DNA of 64,000 nucleotides from Trebouxia sp. TZW2008 (lineage: Eukaryota; Chlorophyta; Trebouxiophyceae; Trebouxiales; Trebouxiaceae), in contig BDIU01000040.1 in NCBI GenBank assembly GCA_002118135.1, positions 248,001-312,000 of the forward strand. The letters are read 5' to 3'. This document shows positions 22,920 to 35,407 of the stretch, piece by piece. The notes beneath the pieces are model-generated. The model did no database searches, had not been told where the DNA came from, and saw only the letters and a program-made list of their open reading frames with translations. The translations under genes and the position numbers were made by a program. Positions within the stretch are counted from its first letter, which is position 1. Each line of letters begins with the position of its first letter.

Positions 22920-23792
22920 CTGCTGCAGGGTTGGCTAGAAGCCTTGTGAGGCCATGAGCTGCTGTTGCCGCAACATACTTGCCAGCTGAGCTTGCGGGAT
23001 TGGCCCCGGCACCCGTTGCGACATCGCGCCAGGATTTTGTTGCTTGCTGCAGCAAGCTTTCCAAAATGTTGACCGAGATGCCGCATTTAGAGTTCCTGAC
23101 GTAAACCTTGCATGTCAGAAGCAGAAGAAGAGTGCTTAGAGCCTGATTACACAGCCACTAAGGTGAACTGAGCACAGCGCAGCACAGCACTGCAACTTGA
23201 TGCCGGAACCCCTTTCTTGCACTCACAATACATGCGTACGTCTCGCTGCTTTCACTTGCACGTGTACTTTCACTGAATGCCTGAAAGCGGTCGAAATGGT
23301 GCATGCCTGAACAGGCTGATGCTTGTTTGGCTGCAGCCATCAGCGAGCGTCTGCAGCACTTAAAACCCAGATGCATGAATGTTCAAGTTTAGACTGTTTC
23401 CGGACTCTCAATGTTGACTCTGTTGACAAACATTGCAGCATGTTCACACATTGGTTCCTACGGTAACCTTGAAATGACGACTTACAACGACAGGAAGGGT
23501 AGCTGCAACGTTGATCACTAATTCCCATCACAGGCTCAAAAGACTTGATTTTCGACTGAAACACACAAGTGAACTGAAACAACATCCAAACTTTGCCAGG
23601 ACTAGCTGCTATGTTCAAGCCAACAGCCGCATGAAGTTGCAATGCAAGCTGTGTGTATGGCTCTCATGTGAATGGCAGTACTTCCCTTTACGCTCCTCAT
23701 TGATTGTCTACATTTATGCAATCTTGATTCACTGAGGTAAAGCTATATCTCAAGCTGCCAGCGTCTCATGATCAGCAAAATGAAATTCACTC
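22920..23792. other. Region between gene C start and gene D end
   Basis: An open Gln-rich frame continues 5' of 22919 up to an ATG near 23026 but is broken by TAG. A gtgccg...ttctag intron could remove the stop. No other gene is supported. Confidence 0.5.
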
Positions 23793-26700
23793 TCATGATG
23801 CTGCTGTTGATGAATTTGCTATCGCTGCAATATTCGCTGGAAGACTTGCTGCCATTGTGTATATCAGGTTGCCTTCATATAAAGCACATACATGATCATC
23901 CCAAGTCAAGTTGTTGACTGGTATACTGGGTCTCTCATAGAGATACACACTCCCATTAGTCGCCCACAGCCCAGTGCCGTTTCCCACCGCCACGTAGTCA
24001 TTGAAAGTGGGCAGCTCCGGAACCACATCCATGTGATTGGCAAGCCGATACTGCCTTCCGACAATGTCTAGAAATGCCTGCAGCAGAAATCGTCATTATG
24101 GCACATAGTCATTGAGCGTAGGCAGCTCCAGAACCACATCCATGTGATTAGCAAGCCAGTACTGCCTTCCAACAATATCTAGGAACGCCTGCAGCGCCAC
24201 TCCTATCAGGCTGCAGCCACTTCCTTCACGCTTTGCAGATCAAAGCCATCACATTGCTGCCATCAAGGACTAAGTCTGTAGTGCTGACTGAATTGATATG
24301 CAAAACAGGTCTATGTCTGCCGCTGGTGATTCTGGCTGCTCGAGCGAGCAAGAGCAATGAATGGAACAATGTCGCACATCAAACAACTCCACAGCAAGTA
24401 ATCACCTGAATCATTGATTGTGCGCATCAGAAATGCTGGCTATAGCATACACATGGTTTGGCACTCACCGCAGAGTATGCTGCATTGCCTGGCTTTGGGT
24501 TGCCGAAGGTGACACATCTGATGTCAGCTCCTGGCCATTGCAAGGCTGCCCAAGGAGCTGCTAGAGAGGCAACTCCAGCCCCAAGACTATGACCTGCACA
24601 ACATATTATGCTTCAATTATGCAGCACCTGATCGGCCAGCTAAACAGCTAGAGACAGTGCGCAGACACTTCTTGTGCACATCAGCCTTGCGAGATGTTAG
24701 CTAGTGATGTGTTTAGCTCTTTCAGAGCAAAGCTGTGATGTTAGCGCTTGGCCACTGCAAGACTGCCCAAGGGGCTGCCAAAGCAGCAACACCAGCCCCA
24801 AGACTGTGACCTGCACCGTAGCAATCCATCGCCTCGACAGCTGATTTTGCAAGTCAGGGTGTTCATGGCCAAAAGCATGCCATCAGCGCTGGGCAGCAGG
24901 ACAGCTTACGAGACTGTGGCCTGCACGAGAGGCGTGCACCAGCCGAACAACTTTGATTTGACACGCCAACATGTAGAAGCCAGTTGCCTGCGATCAACAT
25001 TCGGCCATTCCAAGGCTGCTCAAAGAGGCAACACCATCACGACCTGCACATCAGCCATGCAATGCTGAAGAGCTCTCATCATAAACCAGGGTCAGACATG
25101 CAGTTACAGACAGGTTGACTGATGCATCTGAACTCAACTCCTGGCTGTTGCAGCGCTGCCCACGCACGCGCTACTAATAAGGCAGCACCAACCCCAACAC
25201 TATGACCTACCCAGCACAAGCTGTTTGTTGATGTCCCGTAACGTCAACACGTTACGTAACTGAGGCGTAAATCGCAAACGATCTACGCCTCAGCAAATGT
25301 GTTGAATTGCATTGAGTAGATCTGAAGCTGTCTGTAACTGAGGATGTTCTGCATGGCGCTGTGCTGTCGGCTACAGCACAAGCTGTTTCATAAGCTAAAT
25401 ATCAACAGACAAATAGGGTCAATCCAGCAGACATGTGATGCAGAGCGTTGAGTGCTTGAGCACTTGAGTGTGACAATGCACAAAGTAGGACCTCACAGCA
25501 AGGAAGATTGCTGACCTGTAACACCAACCAAGCTAGGAGGAACACCTCCTGACATGTCCATGATTTCATTGCTGATGTAGCTTTTTTGCATGTGAATTTG
25601 AGCAAGTTGAGACCAAAGATGAAAATCAGCCAAATTCCTTGCCTGTAACAATGACTATGAGAACAGTTGACAAGCATTTGAGCACTTGAGTGAGACAGAT
25701 AGACGCTTACCTGTGACGAAGACCAAGCCAGGAGAAACACCTCCTGACATGTCCATCATCACATTACCAATGTTCTGCGTCCTGTTGGGTGCCTTTGACC
25801 AAGTCGAGGACAAGAAACAGCATCAGCTAAGTTGCTTGCCTCTGACGATGACCAAGCTTGGAGAGACACTGCCCAACACGCTTATGACTTCATTTTTCAA
25901 GCTTTTCAGCAATTGATGATGACAACAAAGAAAACAGAAGCCTGCAACAGCTGACAATACCAGATCGCTCACCTGTGACAATGACCAAGCTAGGAGGAAC
26001 ACCGCCTGACATGTCCATAATCACATTCCCAATGTTCTGTGTCCTATTGGGCGCCTTATCTGTCACTGCTTGCAGCTGCTGCAGAAAACCATGGTGCACA
26101 TGCGCGTCTGGATACATCTCTTCTAGGACGGTGCTGTAGGGCGAGTCTGACAGAAACTGCTTGAAGTCTTCAATCCAATCTTCTGTGCTCTGCATCACAC
26201 TTGTGCTTAGCACGTGGCACAAACAATGGCCACTTGCCGAGAGGCAGCTGCTGCAGGAATCCATTGTGTACATACGCATCTGGGCACATCTCTTCTAGGA
26301 CGGTGCTACAAGGCGAAACTGACAGAAACTGCTTGAAGTCTTGAATCCAGTCTTCTGTGCTCTGCACATATCAACAAAAACTTGTGCTTATCACACAGCA
26401 CAGACAACAGCCACTTGACAGGGAGAGGCAGCTGTCGCAAAATCTGTGGTGCACATGTGTCTCTGGATGCACCTCTTCTAGCATGGTTATGTATGTTGAG
26501 TTGGTCAGAAACTGCTTGAAGTCTTCAATCCAATCTTCCGTGCTCTGTACAGCACAAAACGGGTTCTTGATAGCACATGCTGGACAAACAATGATGATGA
26601 TACAGGCTAGCGCTACTGTTGAGTGCTGAAGCAGTGAGCGCACAAGATGAGACATCACATGTTCATGTGCTCAAGAACAGCAAAGCTTTCTGAGCTATTC

Positions 26701-27275
26701 CCAAAGCAGTTTGGCTGAGAAAACGCTTGTAACAGGCACCAGTGAGGCATGTGTCTGAGCACATGTCTGACATGCACAAGCAAAAGCAGTCAGACGAATC
26801 CTGTTCCAGCCCGCATAGTACTACTTGTCAGATGGCGATGCAGCAGATGATCCAACAGCTAGCAGAAATGATGGCACCATTAATTTGATTGGGTTCTTTC
26901 TCTGCTGACTTTTTTAGGCACTTGTAAGCAGCACTCACCTTCAATGCCATAAATGCAACAAGTGCTGTATTGCTTGCAGCATCCTACGCAACCCTCACAT
27001 CTGTGCTGTATTGTCCATGGACGACTCTGTACCCCAGACTAATTGTGCCCAAAGCGTTTACAATGACAGTGACAGTGACAGCAACAGCAACAGTGATTGT
27101 GACAGTGACAACAGCTTACCTGTGAACCCCTGAATGCAATGAGTGCTGTGGTGTTTGCAGCATTCCAAGCAGTTTCAACATCTGTGCTGTAGTCTCCATG
27201 AATGACTCTAGCCCCTGGACTGGCTATATCCACAGTGTGGACAGTGACAGTGACAGCGACAGTGACAGCAAGAGT

Positions 27276-27334
<59 letters not shown>

Positions 27335-30300
27335 AAGTGGCAGTGACGCACCTGTGATCCCCTGAATGCAATGAGCGCTGTGGTATTAGCCGCGTCCCAA
27401 GCAACTCCAACATCTGTGCTGTAGTCTCCATGGATGACTCTAGACCCTGGACCAATTATTCCTGGGGTGTTGGAATACACTTGGCAGGATGCCACGATTG
27501 CAGCGCGCATCTTGCAGAGAACTGGAGGGCAGTTGTCTCCATTGTAGCCGGAGAAGAGCTGCAGCAAAATTCGACAATTGGTGAATTCTGTAGTCAGAAA
27601 ACAGCTGCATCAGAACCCAACAAAGGTCTCCCTTCAACCAGAACACAACTCAATCAACATTGACACATGGTCTCAATCTTAGCCAGAAGCCAACTGCGTC
27701 AGCAGAGCCTGGCGCAGCATAAGCACTGACTGTTGAATGAAATTGGCATAAGGCCACAGCTGCAGTATCAGTGCCAATGGAACTAAAGAAGCAAGTCATA
27801 CTCACAGCAACCTTGCTGAAGCATTGCAACCCTCAACCAAGGCATACCCACATCGACATTTTCACATCAACATTTGTCAAGCACATGTCAAGAATCGCAG
27901 CTGACAAGCAGGGAACACTTACATCAACATTTGTGAAGGTAGCATTGATCTGTCCAGGCGTTTCTTCAGCAGAGTGATCCAGAAAGCCCTTAGCTGCGTC
28001 CACTTCCATTTCGACAGAGTTCACAGCACTTGACACCTCACATGCAGCTGAGCTGACTGCATTACTAATGGCGCTGCCCACACGACTAAAGAAGCTGGAG
28101 CCGCTGCTGCTGCTGCCGCTGCTGCTGCATTGGTCATAGCTCGTAATGCCTTGCACTAATGTGCTGTTGTTGGTTGTGCTGTTCTGACCGGCAAAGGTGG
28201 TTGACATTGTGTTATTGCCGACTGTCTCAACTAGGGCTGAGGCGTAGTACTGCAGGGTATTCTCAACCATAGCTGGGTTCTGCCTTGTGCTGTTATCCTG
28301 TAAGTACCTAGACAACAACACACCGCAATCAAGGTCAAGTGCAATTGGTGATTGTGCTGTTCTGGCCAGCAGAAGTGATGGAGCTTGTGTTGTTCCCTAC
28401 TGTCTCGACTAGGGCTGAGGCGTGGGACGATAGGGTATTCTCAACCATAGCTGGGTTTTGCCTTGTGCTGTCATCCTGTAAGTACCTAGATAGCAACACA
28501 CCGCAATGGAGTTCACATGGTGTTGATGATTGTGCTGTCCAGCAGAAGTCACTGACATTGTGTTATTCCCTACTGTCTCGACTAGGGCTGAGGCGTAGTA
28601 CTGCAGACTGTTCTCAACCATAGCTGGTTTCTGCCTTGTGCTGTTCTCCTGTAAGTACCTATACAGCAACACACCGCAATGGAGTTCACGTGGTGTTGAT
28701 GATTGTGCTGTTCTGTCCAGCAGAAGTCACTGACATTGTGCTGTTCCCTACTGTCTTGACCAGGGCTGAGGCGTAATACTGCAAAGTGTTCTCAATCATA
28801 GCTGGGTTCTGCCTTGTGCTGTTGTCCTGTAAACACCGGTGCTATAAGACACCGCAATCAAGGTCAAGTGCTGTTGTTGGTCGTGCTGCTCTGGCCATTA
28901 AAATGGCCGACTTTGTGGTATTGCCAACTATCTTGAATAGGGCTAAAGGGTAGTACTGCAGGGTATTCTCAACCATAGCTGGGTTCTGCCTTGTGCTGTT
29001 ATTTTGCAAGTACCTATACAGCAACACACCGCAACAAAGTTCACGTGGTGTTGATGATTGTGCTGTTCTGTCCAGCAGAAGTCACTGACATTGTGTTATT
29101 CCCTACTGTCTCGACTAGGGCTGAGGCGTAGTACTGCAGACTGTTCTCAACCATAGCTGGTTTCTGCCTTGTGCTGTTCTCCTGTAAGTACCTATACAGC
29201 AACACACCGCAATGGAGTTCACGTGGTGTTGATGATTGTGCTGTTCTGTCCAGCAGAAGTCACTGACATTGTGTTGTTCCCTACTGTCTTGACCAGGGCT
29301 GAGGCGTAATACTGCAGACTGTTCTCAACCATAGCTGGGTTCTGCCTCGTGCTGTTATCCTGTAAGTACCTTTATTACACCACACCACAATCAGCCTGAT
29401 GTGCTGTCGTTGCTTGTGCCCTTCTGGGCAGCAAAGGTGGTTGACAATGTGTTGTTGCCTACTGTCTCGACTAGGGCTGATGCGTGGTACGGTAGGGTAT
29501 TCTCAACCATAGCTGGGTTTTGCCTTGTGCTGTTGTCCTGTAGATACCTGCACAGTAATACAGCGAGATTACCAGATCTGTAGTTTGATACTGTATGTAG
29601 TTGAGCTACAAGCACTTGGGATCATTACTGGGCTGCTCTATTTCCCTTGTACAGCAGCACATCAGCAGCATGATTGAAACACTTCTCACACTGCAAGCCA
29701 GTCAAGACTGACCTCTGTTGAGTCACATGCTGAAACATATCCCGGTACAGCATGACAGTGGCAACTCTGTTGCCCTGACCAGACTCGTGCCACACGTCCT
29801 CACAAGACTCTGCTGGCTACAGTACATACAGATACACACTACGCTGCAAACCACTGCGTTTCACATGTAGGAATTCACATTGCATGCAGATGCATTGACG
29901 CTGCGCTTGATTGCGACCAGGGCACTTGATGCTGCTATGTGATTCAGCATTGTAGCGGAAAAAATTGAACTTACGACAACACATTTGGTAGTGGCAGCTG
30001 CACTGGCAGGTTTGGCATCGGATCTCCAGTGGTTGACCACATGTATGACAAGTCCACCAGCTGCTGTAGAGACCAGTTGAACAGCGCATCGCCAACCTGG
30101 AAAGTTACACTATTTAGCAAGATATTTACTTGTGCAGCAGCTTTCATTCCAACTCTGCAGCAGCCTTCAGGCACCAATTGCCTGGCAGCAGGCAGACAAT
30201 GGCATGATGTACACAAATGCCAAAACGCATATGGTGCAAGAGTTGCATGACATGCAGCGCATCACCATGCACAACTCTAATATCAGGCACATGTCAAAAA

Positions 30301-31769
30301 ATGTCTCTGTTGCACATCTATCAGGGACATCTCTGCAAATACACACTCACATGTCTTTGGCAGCAGTAAAGTAGCACAGGCAGCAGCGCTCACTGCAATG
30401 GCGCCAGAGGTGATATGACTTGAGCCAGGGGAGTCATGCTGATGCATTAGCAGCAGTGCACTAGAAAGGGCAAAAGTGTTTACTGCAGGAGCGCCGAAGG
30501 TGATGTGTCTGACTTGAGCCAGGGGGAATGTTACTGCAGCCCAAACAGCGCATAGAGTGGCATAGGCACCACCAGCTCCAAAGCCAGTGCACAGCACCCT
30601 ATGGGGGTATGGTCCCTTGGACAGGCGAGCAATCATCTGCAGAATAATACAATAGTTGAAAGGTATCATGCAAGAAGCCATGCAATCATGTGCAACATCA
30701 GATGACAAATGTAAATATTGTGCAACAAAACCCCAGCAATCATCCACAGCATGATCAGTCCATTCAAACGCTGCTGCTTTCCTATGCCATGCTTAGGATC
30801 TGCGGTGTCAAGCATCAACTGCAACAATTGACACTCTGAAAAGTTCAAGCAGGCAGGCTCTGCAGACAGCGTATTGTGACAATGATGGCCATCAGGAACT
30901 AGCCTCTTGAGCTTTTCTAGAGCTCTGAACAGACAGCAGCAGGCACTGTTGTCACAAGACAGCCCAGCATTACTGAAGCATGATCTCAGACCAGTTCATC
31001 AAAGCGTATGGGATGAATGCAGGTACTGAAGCTGACCGTCGCAAGGTCTTCATTGCTGTCAGGTGACCCTTGCAACGCCCGCTGGAAAGGGTTCAGAGTT
31101 GCAGTGTTGACTGAAGCATTGGCAAAGGCACTGTCCAAGAATCCTGTAACTGTCATCTGGAGTGAAGCGCCAGTCATGTCTGCTGTGGCATTGTCAGCAG
31201 CACGCCATGCCAACACTGCGGTGGTGCTGTTATCCACCCAGGCCACAAGTACCTGACCACCGCCCACAAGCGGCAAGACAATGTAGTTGTCTGCAGTCAC
31301 GGTACACTTGAATTAGGTGGGCAGCTGTCAGGGGCGGGCAGAAAGCCACAAGATCCACTAGATGCCCAGTAGCAAGTGAGGGCAACCTGGCTTGCTGTAG
31401 CATGCAATGTCAGCAGCGTTCGTGCTAGCAGCTCACCTAAAGGAATTGTGCTAGTATCGTTTGCATACGCCAAAGTTGTATATACAGCAGCTTCGACTGT
31501 CTTAGTCAACTTGGGACCTGCGACGAGGCTTACACCGTTGCGCGCGATCCAAGACGCGTAGTGCAGTCAGATGACATCATGAGCCTGCCCAAATTGCGAA
31601 GCCCAGCAGATCGTTTCGCACCAATGCTTGTGTTCCTGCCCAGAACGTCTAAAAGATCTTGCGTTATGGATGGGCCAGTCGCTGCAGTCTGCGAGAGCTG
31701 TCGCTGCACTGCTCCACACAACAAAGGACAACCTAAGAATATTAAACTGATTGCAAGCAGCGTCCGCAT
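23793..31769 (-). CDS. Secreted class 3 lipase with two lipase modules
   Basis: ATG at 31769 begins a signal peptide (MRTLLAISLIFLGCPLL). Module 1 (about 31550-29714) has AVYTTLAYANDTS, TTAVLAWRAADN, VLCTGFGAGGAYATL, HITFGAPAVN and STTGDPMPNLP. Its nucleophile pentapeptide is G-F-G-A-G, with Gly in place of Ser, so it is probably inactive. Module 2 is phase-consistent: 28307-27923, 27558-27352, 26189-25973, 24593-24469 and 24077-23793. It has TTALIAFRGSQ, DMSGGVPPSLVIVTGHSLGAG (catalytic Ser), VTFGNPKPGN, NHMDVVPELP and DDHVCALY (catalytic His region). The end of module 1 (29714, phase 2) joins the start of module 2 exactly, arguing for one protein rather than two genes. Many N-x-S/T sites fit secretion. 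Class 3 lipases hydrolyse acylglycerols; the substrate is unknown. Some module 1 joins are unresolved. Confidence 0.8.
24098..24200 (-). repeat. Decayed copy of 5' part of gene D last exon
   Basis: It repeats the acceptor and start of exon 24077-23793 (ANHMDVVPELPTFNDYV region) directly upstream of it. Confidence 0.9.
24745..25215 (-). repeat. Three decayed copies of the GHSLG exon of gene D
   Basis: Copies near 24745-24815, 24990-25045 and 25140-25215 repeat the exon starting at 24593. One still reads GHSLGAGVAALAAPWA and the farthest reads GHSVGVGAALLVARAWA. All lie upstream of the intact exon. Confidence 0.88.
25515..25870 (-). repeat. Copies of the 3' end of the gene D exon 26189-25973
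   Basis: The stretch encoding MDMSGGVPPSLVIVT with its donor recurs near 25700-25870 (apparently twice) and at 25515-25565. All lie downstream of the intact exon. Confidence 0.8.
26205..26560 (-). repeat. Two copies of the 5' part of the gene D exon 26189-25973
   Basis: Copies of acceptor plus STEDWIEDFKQFL start near 26361 and 26543, upstream of the intact exon. The nearer copy is better preserved. Confidence 0.9.
26960..27250 (-). repeat. Two copies of the 3' part of the gene D exon 27558-27352
   Basis: The first copy (27121-27250) still reads RVIHGDYSTDVE and ALIAFRGSQ and keeps its donor. The second (about 26960-27045) is badly decayed. Both are downstream of the intact exon. Confidence 0.88.
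27283..27335. repeat. CAG microsatellite in a gene D intron
   Basis: About 17 consecutive cag units flanked by gtgaca-type repeats (27060-27110 and 27238-27280). It lies between splice sites, so the long polyAla/polyCys open frames through it are not coding. Confidence 0.95.
28340..29560 (-). repeat. Seven tandem copies of acceptor plus 5' part of the gene D exon 28307-27923
   Basis: Units of about 150-190 bp each repeat a ctataggtacttacag acceptor and the stretch encoding YLQDNSTRQNPAMVENTL and then VETVGNN. Copies lie near 28485, 28655, 28830, 29010, 29190, 29365 and 29550. The intact, furthest-downstream copy alone continues into the rest of the exon. Confidence 0.93.
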
Positions 31770-32552
31770 CTCGGAACCAGTCTATTTTGCGAGTGAACCT
31801 TTGACTACGAGACAGCTGTCGACCGACTGCAGCGATTGCCGCGGGCTGTAGTCTCACAAAACCCGCATTTGACGTCAATGCGCGATCATAGCGTCAATGC
31901 AAGCGCGCAAAGCCTTTCCTACAGAGCATGGGCGTGGGCCGTGTGCCGATGCGCATGTCGCAATGCAGCTCGGCATCTTGCACATGCATTACAGCAGCAC
32001 GGATGACGCAACCGCAGCACGCATGCTGGCCAACGCAGGACGAAGCAATGAGCACGTCCTCCGTAAGTTTCCCAGAATTAAGCTGATGCAAATGCCTCAC
32101 AGATTTGCACCAAATGAAATGTTTACAGTAGCTTCGTATACTACTGCATGTGTTCTGAGCTGCAGCGGATCAGCTCGAAAGCATGTTTGCGTGTGATAAT
32201 ATCATGCTGCATATGCCTGCGCACTACAGTCTGACCAACAGCCTGACATGCAGATGAATTTGTCGCATCCATCTGCTACGCGCATGTAAACACGTTCATC
32301 GCAACAAAAACAATTGTCAGAATGGTTGATTGTGATCCTACAAATGGAACGAGGCATCCCTGCTGGTGAGGTCATCGGGTCAGCATGACTTCTGAATTGA
32401 TCTGAAAAAGCATCATGAAATTTTGTCAGCGTAGAAGTCCAACATGCAGATGACCATCAAGCAAAATCATTGTGACCTGCAAGTCTTAGGTGTCCTGTCA
32501 TCACCTCTCATCTTCGTCATTTCCACAACTCGTTATTCCAATCACACTGACT
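31770..32552. other. Region between gene E end and gene D start
   Basis: It should contain the gene D promoter and gene E 3'UTR. The frame at 31897-32196 (+) has no recognisable motif and I do not support it. Confidence 0.55.
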
Positions 32553-33978
32553 TCAAGCATCCCAAATGGGGCCAAACGCTGGGATGCCCTGCCCTCGGCA
32601 GCCCTGTACAATAGTCTGGGTTCCCACCAGGTTGCTGACGCAAAACACTACTTCTGCCTTCTGCTTGTGATACGCTTCAGCTGCAAGACAGACGAGACTT
32701 GGTCTGCCATGAACGCTGGTATCATACAGCGTAAGTTTGTCTTCAGGACACCCTTTCCTTAACATCGACACAACAGCTGACCCGTAAGTCTCCTCAAACT
32801 TGCTGCCAACCCAAACGAGACTGAAGTTTGTCAGACCTTTATTGGAAAACAATGAAATGAAAACACCTATTGCAGCGCCCGTGCAGATTGCAACCCCGTT
32901 TTGATACATACGGTGACAGTAGCTGAAACCTGGAAACTTGATCAACCTTGTGTACATTCGTGTTGGGGGTTGCTCAACAAGAGCTTTTGTGAAGCCACCC
33001 ACAGCAGAGCAGATCATGTAGTGACAACCCTCCTGCTTACTCTGACTGAAGCACCCAAACACATGCCATTCTGATAAGAAACGCCTGCTGATGCGACCGT
33101 ATAAGCCTGTCTGAACATAGCCAGGGAACTTCAACAGCGTAATGCGCTTAGATGCTGGCACCTCTGAAACCACATGCTGTGGTGCCACACAGCACCAAGG
33201 CAAAGCAACCAACACAATCGCTGCAACAGTGAGCCAAAGCCAATAAGTCCCCAGAAAGCTTCGCCAATTGTAAGTTGGTCCTCCATACAGCAAGATGATG
33301 AAAATCAGCATGACTGCTAATGAAGACCAGCCCAAATAGCGGTGCGCATGCTCAAAGACGTTGTGATACTTGAAGCGTAGTGCTGGTATGGCGCTTGCAC
33401 ACGTCAAAACCACCAGGGACATGAGAGCGTAGCCGAAGACCTTCACCCACACTGTGAACAGTGCATGATCTGAGGCAAGGTACACTGTCGAGTAGATGAG
33501 CCAGATGAGGCTGCTGACGCCACAGCCACTGTGTATCCCTCCAAAGTGTAGCAAGAAGTTTGTAACCAGATTTTTCACCCAGCATGGTGCCCAAAGACTG
33601 CCCAGCCCTTCTGAAGTACCAACGGTCACAACCTTGACCAGGCAGCTGTATACAATACGCGAGAATACCTGCCCAGACACGCAGCGTAGACTCAGTGCCG
33701 GCAACAAGGCAGCGACCGCTGCTAAACACTGGCCTGCTGAGCGTTGCACGGCATACCTCATTGCGGCTGAGACTAGTAATCAACGTGTTGGTCACTGCAA
33801 ACTGTACTCTGTGCCTGCTCGCCCACTCCCATTTTCCCGTTGCAGCAAGCACGAGGGTGATCAAGTTGAACGCGACGATCCATGCAAATAGCTGGCGGTA
33901 CAGCGTCAGCCAATGCCAAGCGACACTCCACAGGTACACACGTCCCGGACCACGAACGTCAGCTGTCATCAAATGCAC
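32553..33978 (-). CDS. TmpA/ferric-reductase-like integral membrane protein
   Basis: Two exons, 33978-33757 and 33668-32553, joined in phase by a gtatgc...ggcag intron, give 445 residues. The first exon has LYRQLFAWIVAFNLITLVLA. The second carries several membrane segments with LLHFGGIHSGCG and VFEHAHRYLGW, whose His residues could be haem ligands. After the membrane region come SKRITLLKFPGYVQTGL, YMICSAVGGFTKALV, CTGAAIGVFISLF (Gly-rich, nucleotide-binding-like) and LTLYDTSVHGRPSL. The order fits fungal TmpA-type proteins, relatives of ferric reductases and NADPH oxidases in which an FAD/NADP-binding half follows a membrane half. Electron-transfer activity is inferred. This is the only gene here without obvious exon-edge arrays, and it has only one short intron (88 bp). 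Confidence 0.75.
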
Positions 33979-34381
33979 ATCAACTGGCTGACGGCATGGC
34001 CAATCGGTGGGCAGATCGCCGGGTGATCTTGCTGAACCAGCCTGGCAGCCTCGGTGGAATCATCGCATGCAAGCTGATGAGGAAGAAGGGCAAATGGCAT
34101 CATTTTGACGCTGTGATAGGCAGCGTATCATCGACACATACATGGGCATATCATCCCTAACTAAAGTTTACATGTTCAGAAGCCCCATCTTCACCATTAA
34201 AGATGTCAGCACACGTATAATTGAATCACACGTATAATTGCAACTTGCTACCAAGCCCAGGACTGATTGAGTTTGTTGAACTTCACCAGCAGCCACACAC
34301 AACACCAAGGACTGCCATTCAAAAACAGCACAAGCAGGAACGTCCGAATTGCTATCATACACGATCAAGGTAGCGCAACAG
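33979..34381. other. Short spacer between gene F end and gene E start
   Basis: It holds the presumed gene E promoter and gene F 3'UTR, with a TGTAAA at 34167-34172 (minus) and a short direct duplication of cacgtataattg at ~34210-34240. An open frame at 33882-34160 (+) has no known motif. Confidence 0.6.
34167..34172 (-). terminator. Candidate polyadenylation signal of gene F (TGTAAA on minus)
   Basis: It lies about 210 bp downstream of the gene F stop at 34382-34384. Confidence 0.45.
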
Positions 34382-35365
34382 TCAATGAAAAGCAGGGGCT
34401 TGCATGCCTTGCAAAATGGTTGCCAGCTGCTTGACTTTGGCAGCAGAACTTGCTTTCTGTTGCTCCATGGCTGAAAGCAGTTCCCGCATCTCATCTTCTA
34501 CCTGTGCAAACAAGTTGTCGTTAAAATAGCAGCAAAGGCGAACTTTGGATCAGAAGGTAGCCTTTGCATGCACAAGCAGCCTGAGAGACAGTTGTAAATT
34601 GTTGCAGTCACCCAAGATTTGATGCTTCTTGGCATGCCATTCGCTTTCATGTCAAATCCACTGCTACAGCATTGACGCTGCTGCTTCTGTTCTTGCAAAG
34701 AGCGTCATGTTTGTATGCCAAACAACAGTTGCAGGTGCGTCAGCAGCAGGGCATGCTAGATAGATGGGCAAGATACTCATCTCTCACACTGCTACAGCGA
34801 GCCGACGGGACTTTGAACTGCATCAGCGTTCATACTGATCAACAATGCGCAGAGCACAGTTTTGTTGCAGCTTGCATCGTATTCTGCATGCAGCGCTTTG
34901 CGCTGAGCCGTGCCTGCATGCAGTGCGGTGACCTGAGTCATGCTTGCTTGGCTGCAATGCATTGAGCTCAGTCATGCTTGCATGCAGTACTTTTGGCCAT
35001 GCCTGCATGCAATGCGCACAAAGTAGTGTCTACCTGTGCCAGCTGATCGGCGCAGCGCTTGGCCTCAGCTTGTGCCCTGCTGCAAGCTTCCTCAGCTGCC
35101 TGACACTTTGCTTTCTCAGCCTGCACACACATTGAACAATGTTCAGGCTTTTGCCTGCAAGTACAGACAATAGGTACAGATAGATAATCTGTGCTGTAGT
35201 GCTCAATGCAGGTCGAGGCAACATGCCTTCTCAACCTGTGCACACAAAGAACACCAATAACTCTTTTGTCACGCAAACATGGATGCTAGCAGAGCAAGCT
35301 TTGCTACATTGCTCAGCACAGATCAGCTTCGCACGTCTCTCAACCTGCACAGCACGTCTCTCAAC

Positions 35366-35407
<42 letters not shown>

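Noticed and set aside
27039..27567. Long polyAla/polyCys open frames
   Set aside because: They are produced by a CAG microsatellite inside an intron of the lipase gene.
31897..32196. 99-residue plus-strand frame
   Set aside because: It lies between genes D and E with no motif or splice context.
33882..34160. Plus-strand frame containing RRVILLNQPGSLGGII
   Set aside because: It overlaps the first exon of gene E and the intergenic spacer. No recognisable domain or splice partner was found.
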